Shown here: piece after piece, positions 6,671 through 14,900 of the stretch
Layout: the number at the start of each line of letters is the position of its first letter
Position numbering within the stretch: position 1 is the first letter of the stretch
NCBI GenBank assembly: GCA_018817905.1
Contig: JAHISS010000034.1
Location: 1-20,258, forward strand
Source: Nanobdellota archaeon
Lineage (GTDB): Archaea; Nanobdellota; Nanobdellia; Pacearchaeales; GW2011-AR1
Length of the DNA: 20,258 nucleotides
Direction: 5' to 3'
Translations under genes and position numbers: made by a program
The notes under the pieces: generated by a model
Told to the model about the DNA's origin: nothing
The model's input: the letters and a program-made list of their open reading frames with translations, nothing else
Database searches by the model: none

Positions 6671-6680
6671 TCTATTTAAA
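6671..6680 (-). promoter_or_regulatory. TATA-like box of the HEPN-MNT-histone operon
   Basis: TTTAAATAGA on the minus strand, about 27 bases before the ATG at 6649, lies in the 54-base gap after the 396-residue gene. The triad can therefore be expressed independently of cassette A. Confidence 0.5.
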
Positions 6681-6703
6681 CTTTTCTGTTATACCTAACA
6701 ACA

Positions 6704-7894
6704 TCACTTCCTCATCCTTTTCCTCAACAACAAAAACCACGACAAGTTTGCAACAACTAAAAACCCAATAACTCCAATCAGAATATAAGTCAAGTTCTTC
6801 CCTTCCAGCGCTTGCTTTGAAATCACATAACCAAAACCGACAATTTCAATCGAGTTTTTTAAAACTCCCAACGACAAATCTATCTTATCAGAAGCATCCA
6901 AATAACGCAGATACAAAATCGAGTCGTAATTTCCTTCTTTCACTCCTTCGGTGTCCCAAAACGCAACCATCAGCTCCTGCTCCAACGGCTCAATGTCGTA
7001 ATTCGCCGACTTGAAATCAGCTAAAACATTTCCCGCCTCGCTGTAAACCATCATCTCAATAAACGCCCCAGTTATCTTCTCGCTCCATTCGTTTTTTACA
7101 AGAACCTCGAACTTTGCTATTTCTCCCAAACTAAAATCATTTACTTCAATTCCTTCTAAGCTCAACCTTTGCCTCCCAACTCCAAACTCTTTTTCAATTG
7201 TCATTGTCTCCTCGTCATAAACAACTTCAGCAACTGCCCTGTACAAACCAGAAGGCATACTCCGCGAATCCCAAGTCGCAACCAGCTCCCCACGCCGCCC
7301 CGCCGACAAACCAATTTCATTCGTTTTAACACTTGCAATCTTTTCATTCAAAGAAGTGAAAATATCGATTGAACCAGCAGCTCTGACAATATCAAACTCC
7401 CCCTTGCTGTCCAAAGAAATCACAAACCTCATCGAACCATCTGGCTCTCCAAGAACATTCATGTTTGCCTCTGCGTATTTCCCAGGATAAGGAACATCCA
7501 GATAAACCTGCGTCAAAACCGCAACTGCCGCGCCAACAGACATCTGCCCTGTGTCAACAAACTGCTCTGGCAGCTGCACAACAACAACATCTGCGGTGTG
7601 CAAACCCGGCGTCAGCGTTTGCGGCAACTTCAAAGTGTAACTAATTTCCTTCGACGGTTCGTCTGCCTTCATCTTTATCACATTTTCAGAAATCGAAATG
7701 TACTCCTCTAACTCACCCTGCGCAGAAACCACAACAGTAACATCTTTCTGGTCAGAATTAACAATTGTGAAAGTCACGGTCTTCTCCAAGCCAGGAACAA
7801 AATCTATCGTCGCCCTCCCGGGAAAAGCCCCCAGCCCCGCAGCATTCGAAGCAAACAAAACAAAAATCAAAACAAAGAACAATCTCTTAATCAT
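6704..7894 (-). CDS. Signal-peptide, C-terminally anchored surface protein (COG1470/DUF916-like), cassette A
   Basis: From the ATG at 7894 the product has 396 residues. The signal peptide is MIKRLFFVLIFVLFASNAAG. The first mature strands are FPGRATIDFVPGLEKTVTFT, then beta-sandwich domains including LPQTLTPGLHTADVVVVQLP and YLDVPYPGKYAEANMNVLG. A membrane helix (about 367-391) ends in the basic tail LRKRMRK. It is a paralogue of the 382-residue cassette B protein at 3199-4347. The start is decided by GGAGGTG six bases upstream of 7894. The longer frame beginning at 7954 lacks a signal at its N-terminus. The ATG overlaps the stop of the preceding 147-residue gene by eight bases, so the two are translationally coupled. 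The likely role is an anchored partner or assembly protein for the giant surface protein. Confidence 0.83.
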   Translation of the reverse strand: MIKRLFFVLIFVLFASNAAGLGAFPGRATIDFVPGLEKTVTFTIVNSDQKDVTVVVSAQGELEEYISISENVIKMKADEPSKEISYTLKLPQTLTPGLHTADVVVVQLPEQFVDTGQMSVGAAVAVLTQVYLDVPYPGKYAEANMNVLGEPDGSMRFVISLDSKGEFDIVRAAGSIDIFTSLNEKIASVKTNEIGLSAGRRGELVATWDSRSMPSGLYRAVAEVVYDEETMTIEKEFGVGRQRLSLEGIEVNDFSLGEIAKFEVLVKNEWSEKITGAFIEMMVYSEAGNVLADFKSANYDIEPLEQELMVAFWDTEGVKEGNYDSILYLRYLDASDKIDLSLGVLKNSIEIVGFGYVISKQALEGKNLTYILIGVIGFLVVANLSWFLLLRKRMRK

Positions 7895-8330
7895 TTCCAC
7901 CTCCAAGCAAAACACTTTTAACATAATTCCCGTCTGGATCATTGACTTGAACATTCAACAAAACATCTTCAGCGTTGACAATTCCATAACTCTCCCCAAA
8001 ATCAACAACCTTCAACTTAACGTCTTCCAAAATATCAAACTTCATAATCTTGCTAACTGTTCCTGTCTGAATCTTCAAATAATAATTCCCTTCTTCAAGA
8101 GGAATCACCAAACCATTCTCTAAATTAATCTTCTCCAGCGACGTAAAAATCCTATCAGAAGAAATAAACAATTCAGAATCTTTAGAAAAATCAAACAAAA
8201 CCTTGTCAACATCTCCGACAGGAGAAAACGCAACTTGCGAATAAGTCAAATACCAAAACATTCCAAAAACAGCCGCAGCAGTTCCAACTAACAAAACCAA
8301 ATCAATCGCCAGTATTTTTTTCTTCACCAT
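7887..8330 (-). CDS. N-terminally anchored small surface protein, middle gene of cassette A
   Basis: The product has 147 residues from the ATG at 8330. MVKKK is followed by one hydrophobic helix (about 6-28, AIDLVLLVGTAAAVFGMFWY). A roughly 115-residue beta-rich exposed domain follows, with KINLENGLVIPLEEGNYYLK, LKVVDFGESYGIVNAEDVLL and a glycine-rich end (LLGGGND). I do not recognise a named family. AAGGA four bases upstream supports the start at 8330 rather than the longer one at 8378. Its last codons contain the ribosome-binding site of the 396-residue gene (GGAGGTG). It probably works with its two cassette partners on the outer face of the membrane. Confidence 0.75.
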   Translation of the reverse strand: MVKKKILAIDLVLLVGTAAAVFGMFWYLTYSQVAFSPVGDVDKVLFDFSKDSELFISSDRIFTSLEKINLENGLVIPLEEGNYYLKIQTGTVSKIMKFDILEDVKLKVVDFGESYGIVNAEDVLLNVQVNDPDGNYVKSVLLGGGND

Positions 8331-8520
8331 TTTTTCCTTGCAGTTAAATCCTGCAGCTCCGCTAAAATTAAAAGGCAATCGCTATCTAACCTTCCTATCC
8401 AGCAGGGATGTAGTGTGATAATCTTTAGGGCTGGTGGAAACATTTTTACCCAAGCACAACTATCAACCATCCTACACGTTTCTTTTTGTTTTTGGTTTTT
8501 CATTAACATTTTCTTCACCA
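8331..8520 (-). other. Spacer between the giant gene and the 147-residue gene, doubtful small ORF
   Basis: A 65-codon frame starts at 8521 (ATG overlapping the giant gene's TAA as TAATG) and ends at 8324 inside the next gene. Its composition is odd for the neighbourhood: five cysteines and three tryptophans in 65 residues, with no signal peptide. The other frames show broken fragments. I judge it a spacer or decayed remnant. A 5-bp hairpin (TGCAG, 7-base loop, CTGCA) at 8339-8355 abuts the ribosome-binding site of the next gene. Confidence 0.4.
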
Positions 8521-8945
8521 TTATTCCGCCCTGCTTGCAATGAAAGTTATCGATGAACTTCTGTTTTCATCTGGTTCAGTAGGAGGTTCAGTGTCAGGAA
8601 CTGTAATGTTAATATCAATCTCGCAAGTATTATGGTCAACATCGTAATTAAAGTTAGCGATTGCAACATCCCATGGAAGTTCCGGATCAGCTTCAGGAAC
8701 AGGAATAAATATCATTATACTTTCACCTTGGTCAAAAGCGCCTGCTTCAGAAGATTCGTCAATCTTAAACTGATACTTGTCAGTCGGATTCCATTCACTT
8801 GCCCACAAATCAGATGCATTCACTGTCACATTTACAAAAACATTTCCAGAGTTTTCCAGCAAAAATGGTAATGGGATATCATCATCTGTATCATCCGAAT
8901 CTCCAACACCCATCGAACCAAAATCAATCCCTGCATTTAACAAAG
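8521..8945 (-). other. C-terminal beta-sandwich of the giant protein, related to the 226-residue protein
   Basis: The last roughly 140 residues (from VDITLLNAGIDFG) repeat the order of elements of the 4392-5072 protein: a strand with (I/D)(D/W)(F/W)G, a PL/GG-F-(L/I)-(L/V)EN-x-GN strand, a (K)YQF/FQF strand, an EIDI/KIDI strand and a final hydrophobic strand ending the protein. I compared them by eye. Confidence 0.6.
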
Positions 8946-11900
8946 TTATATCAACAAAAGACGTAATATTTATTCTCCTCGGCACAGCCCACAAGCCATA
9001 TTCTTCATCATCTTTTGCTCTAACAGTCCAGTTGTAATAATAACCATCGTCAATAAAATATTTCAATGGGTCGGTTAAAGTGTATTCTAATGGCGCTCCC
9101 GGCCAGGTCTCATCAACATCGTCATCGCTGCAACTACCTCCGAGTTCATCAAAACAAGTAATATTAAAATGCACTTCATCTATTAAATCACCGTCATCAT
9201 CCTCAACCGTCCAGTTAAATGTCGGAGTCCTGTCTATCGTTTGATAATTATCTTCTGGAAGAACCAAAGAAACAACAGGAAGCGTGTTCAAAATCAACAA
9301 ATCTTCGCTATATCCAACTGCGCATTCTCCTCGCTCGTCACAAACCTCAATCGAACAATTCCATATATCTCCCTTTTTAGTTTCTGTGTCATCCAAACTC
9401 TCACTCGCAACCTGCCCGCTATAAACGTCACAAATAGGGTGTGAAATTATCACCGGCAAAGAAGCAGTTTCATAAAATATCAAGGTATAATTCATCCAAT
9501 CATCATCTTCATCAAAAACCTGGGCAAAACAATTCAAATCCTGCTTTGTCCTATTGCTTCCATCTGTGCTGCTAAGAGTTACGACCGAAACCTCGGGAAG
9601 ATTATTTCCCTGGCCAATGCTGTAATTGCTCCACGAGCTAACATTAAAGATAATTATATCTGCATCCAGCGAAGTAAAGTTAGAACATCTCGGAGTTGTT
9701 GTTTCACTGCAGACAAACTCGTTGTTGTGCAAAATTATTGGATGGACAAGTGATAATGGAATCTGAATATCCAAAGTAATATTTGCCGAAGAATTTATTT
9801 TCCCATCTAACACAAAAAGCGCATCATTCAACTCTGCAAGGTTTTCCTCAATCCGAATTGTCCCGGGAAAAGTCAAGTTTCCAGCAACATCCATGTTTTT
9901 CAAAAAGTCCTCATCAATCCATTTAATCTCGCCGAAAGAATTGTTGTAGATTAGGTAATTTACATAAAGCGGAGCATTGTCAGTAATAGAACCATCTTCA
10001 TTATCAAAAATTTGATTATTTAACAAAACATTATTTTCAGGAGAGGACACGAAAAATATTCCGGGACCATTATAACTTCCATTTATAGTATTGTTGTTCA
10101 ATAAATTATTAGAAGCACCATTCAAATAAACTCCATAAACTACACTTCTTTCTATTAAATTCTCCATTAAATTATTACTTGTTGTTGATTGTAACCTTAT
10201 TCCACCCTGATTGTTTCTTATCGAATTCTTGATTAATCTATTATCTGAACCAGAAGAAATATAAATTCCAAAATTACCATTGTCATAAATAGTATTGTCT
10301 ATTAACGTATTGTTAAACCCATTTATAAAATAAATTCCATATTCAAAGTCTTCAACAGTAAGATTCCTAATAGTTATATTCCTCGTACCTCGAGAATAAA
10401 CACCATAATCAGCACCATCACCATCAATAAAATATCCATTCCCATCCAAAGTCACATTGTCTGCCGTGATATTGAAACACGTTCCCACAATGTTTGGAAT
10501 ATCATTTCGCAAAACATAAACTTTATTCGGTTCGTTAAGCTCGCGGCAATTATAAAGGCCTCCTTCTCCAATACTATAATTCGTCCAATAATTCACATTA
10601 AATGAAACATCTTCATCTGTTAAAGAAGTAAAGTTGTAACAAATCCCATCCGGACATCTGCGCCCATCTCTTAATACCGCTATGTTATCAAACCCTCTAT
10701 CTCCAATCCCATATAATGTAATATTCGCACTCTCATTCAAGCCAGGATTGTTCCCTGACTCAACAGTTACCGAATTGTTTCCAATCCTGACATCGTGGCT
10801 TAAATTCGCCCCAGACCCATTTACTGATTCTAAAAATTGAATCTTTCCAAATTGCGTGTTTTCGAATATTAACGTGCCCTTTATGCCATCGTTAAATTTA
10901 TACCTTCCAAAAAAAGTATTGATAAGGCGTGTTCCATTACTACTAGATACTGTGAAAGAAATCTCATTAGCAGAAGTATCCTCCAAGGAAATCCCAACAT
11001 TTTCAAACGTATTGTTGTGTGAACCAGACCTAATATCAACGCCATAATAATAACTATCGCCTTCAATAGCCCCTCCTTTAAACACGTTGTTTGAACTACT
11101 GGCAAGGATAAGCCCTTCGTCTATAGAAGTGATATTATTATTTCTAAACTCATTATTAAAAGAATTTCCCAAACTAACCCCATATGAAGTTTTAGTAGAA
11201 ACAGAAGAGTCAAAAACACTGTCTTCCACAAGATTATTATTAGAATCTTCAAGTCTCAAACCAAAGTCCACTGCAGTAGTTGTGTCTGTATTGTTTACAT
11301 TCCTTACAGTAGAATAATTTGTGCCATCTAAATAAATGCCATGTCCAAAATTAATAATATCTAAATTTTTAATGGTCGCATTTCTCACACCATCTGCATG
11401 AACACCATAATCCGAAGAATCCCCATCGCCTGTAATGCTATAGCCATTCCCATCCAGCGTAATATTATCTGCAGTAATAATAAAACAATCTCCTGTTATA
11501 GAAATGTCTCTTCCCAAAACATAATCTTTATTCGCCACACCCAATGTATCGCAATCAAATATAAACCCTAATTTTCCAATCCGATAATTGCTCCACGAGC
11601 TAACATTAAAGATAATTATACCTGCATCCAGCGAAGTAAAGTTATAACATCTCGGAGTTGTTGTTTCATTGCAAAGAAACATATTGTTGCGCAAAATAAC
11701 CGGCTCTTCAATCCCCTGCCCAGGATAATCATACAAAGTAATCTCTGCCGAAGAATTTATTTTCTCATCTGGAGCAAAGAGCACATCATCCAATTCTGCA
11801 AAGTTTTGTTCAATCTTAACTGTCCCGGGAAAAGTTAAGTTTCCTTTAACAATCATTGTATTCAAAAAGTTTGTGTTAGTCCATTTTATCTCGCCAAAAG

Positions 11901-14900
11901 AGTTGTTGTAAACCAAATAATTTACACCGACAGCACCGGCAATATCATAAACAGAACGCTGCGTGTTGTTAAAAATCTGGTTGTTCAAAAGTAGATTATC
12001 TCTAACTGTTCCACCACCAGCAAATCTAACACCGTATGCATTATTATGTAAAACATTTCGTTCTAAAAGGTTATTAGAAGATACCCATGCATCAGCTCCA
12101 ATTGTAATTCCAGCGCCATTTGTTGTGTAGTTTATAACATTGCCAATTAATTTATTTCCAAGGCTATTAGTAATATACACACCATCATAAAGACTTGAAG
12201 AAATCACATTATCCTGAATCAGATTATAGTTTGCATTCTGAAGTTGAATGCCTCGGTCATTTGAACTTATAGTGTTATTAATTACCCTTATGTTTTCTGA
12301 AGAAGACCCGATCTTAAGCCCATAAACAATTCCTTCTCCTTCTCCACGTAAAAGAGAATTATTTTTCACTAAAGAATCTGTAACTCCCGCAAGGTTAATT
12401 CCATTTGAAAAACCTTCAACTTTTAAATTTTTAATAACTAATCCAGAAGTACCATAAGAATAAACGCCTTTAACACTATTAGTCGGATCAGGATTAAGAG
12501 TAATAGTGTATCCATTCCCATCTAAGACAACATCCTTTGCAATAATTTCCAAACAAATTCCAGAATTCAAAGAAGACAAGAAGCTTTCAATCAATCTGTA
12601 ATATCCTCCAGGAGTAGAAAGGGGAATACTTCCACAATAGGAAGAACTGACATCAATAATCGGCCCAACATGAAAACTCCTCCCCTCTGTTTGCGCTGAA
12701 TTCCCGCCTTTGTCAACTGCATAACCAGTAAAAGTATGAGTCTTATTCTCCAGCCCAGTAAACTGATGCGCATACTGATTTGCCGACGCATCATACAAAG
12801 CAGTGACTTCCTCATCAGACAAACCCCTCTTGAAAACCATAAAATCATCAATTGTCCCGTTCCACATATTTGTTTGTTGTAAATAGCTTCTACCAATCCA
12901 AACTTCCATTCCGTCATCAAGTTCAGAAAGTTGTGACGTCAATGTTGTTTTATTTTTCAAGTCACCATCTATAAATGTCTTTAGATCAGTCTCATTAAAA
13001 ACAAAAACAAAGTTGTGCCAGCTGGTTACACCACTCCAAGATGAAAGAATAGTTGTCCAAGAATCTGCGCCATCAATATTATCATAAATTGAGATACGTC
13101 CTGTCGCTCCTACTTTAGCAATGCGGAGGAGCATTCTATCGTCGTCTCCAGAATAAAGGGAAAAAAATCCCATTGCAGAAGGAAATCCTTCGTCTTCTAA
13201 ATCAATCGCACTCTTCGCCCAAAACGAAACAGTTGCATGGTATTCCATAGAATCTAAACTCGCACTAGAGGTTACATTAATATAATCCCCATCCCCGTCG
13301 AGTGCAAAACCCCTTCCAAAATAGCCAGCATAAGTTTGCTCTGCTGCGTCCTGCTTCAGCCCATCATTCCCATAGCTCGAAGAATCAAGCGGATCTCCAT
13401 CACCATCAACTTCATCCATCTTCATCCACAGCAAAACATCTTTATCAAAATCAACAAAAGAGTAATGTTCTCCCAAATTATCAGAACTCGTAACTTCCAC
13501 AGTCGCCTCTGGTGGATCTTGCCCAATCAAACCATCTTCAATTGTCGAAGCTCCAAACTCAATAACCGGTTCAGTCGTATCAAATAAAAAATTATGCAAG
13601 TCGCTTGTTCCTTCATTTCCAGAAAGATCTGCACAAGTAAATTGAACATTATGTAACTCCTCTGCAAACCCTCCAGACGTCCGAGGACCTCCAGAGAAAT
13701 ACGTGCTTGTAACATGGATCATTGGCTCGTACGCACCATCTAGATTAAGCCGGCACCAGCTTCCAGCTTCATCCAAACTAATTTCATAACTAATCTCTTC
13801 CTCAACATTATAATTAGAACCATCCAACGGAGAAATAACAGTTAAAACAGGAGGAACTCCCTCTGTAAAAACCTGCCGTTCTCCTGTATCGCCTTTATTC
13901 CCAGCTCTATCAACTGCATAGCCAGTAAAAGTATGTGTCTCAAAACTCACAGGGCTAAACTCATGAGAATATTGGTTCGGTAGCTCTGCATTATGAAGCG
14001 AGTGAACTTCCTCTTCACTAAGCGCCCTGTCAAAAATCATAAGCTCATCAATTATTCCGTCAAATCCCGCTGTGTTAACACGACTAGCTCTACCAATTGT
14101 AAGTGAATCAGAATTAGGAAGAATATCCCCAGAAATTCCAGAGCAAGTTGCTTCTTTCACATCATCAACCCAGATTCTTACTTCTGAACCATCATAAACT
14201 GCAACAATGTGATGCCAGGTATATGCATCAAAACCTGCTTCAGTAGTAGTGTCGCAAGTAGATTTTCCTTCAGAAGTTCTCAACACTAATCTCCATTGAC
14301 GAACTCCTTTATTAAAAAGTAACCTGTATGTTTCAGCAGTTGGGTAAGGCGTTTTATCGACCACAAGATGATTTTGAACAGTATCCCTTGAGTTCCAATT
14401 TGGCTTAACCCATGCTGAAATTGTCAACTCATCCCCATCAATAGAAATTCCTTGTTGCTTGTTAACAAGAATGTAATCACCATCTTCCCCAAACGCAAAC
14501 CCTTTTCCAAAATATCCTTCTACCTGAATCTCGTCACCAGCAGCATAACCATTGCCCCCATAACTCGAATTATCAATAACATAATCCCCATCAACTTCAT
14601 CCATTCCCATCCACAATCCAACATCATAATCAAAATCCACAAAAGCATAATGCTCATCTAAAGGAGGATCAGAACTTAAAAGCCCAACATTTATTGAGCC
14701 ATAATGCGTTTCTCCAGATTCTGGAGTCAAACCAGTAAACTCAACATTCGGAGCAGTCTCATCTAAATAAGTAAAAGTAAAAACATCTTCAATGTTATCC
14801 TCAACATAATGCTCCCGAGTCAAAGGCTCTCCCAAATAATCTGCGTAAATTGTGTAAGGAGAATAATCAGTCACACTTCCACCATCATTCACATAATCAA

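Noticed and set aside
8339..8355. A tRNA T-arm-like hairpin (5-bp stem, 7-base loop)
   Set aside because: The following GCTCCGC has no matching acceptor strand upstream, and no D- or anticodon arm can be built.
8324..8521. A 65-codon ORF as a real gene
   Set aside because: Its composition is unlike neighbouring proteins, it has no signal or helix, and the true start of the next gene overlaps its end. Kept only as a doubtful spacer note.
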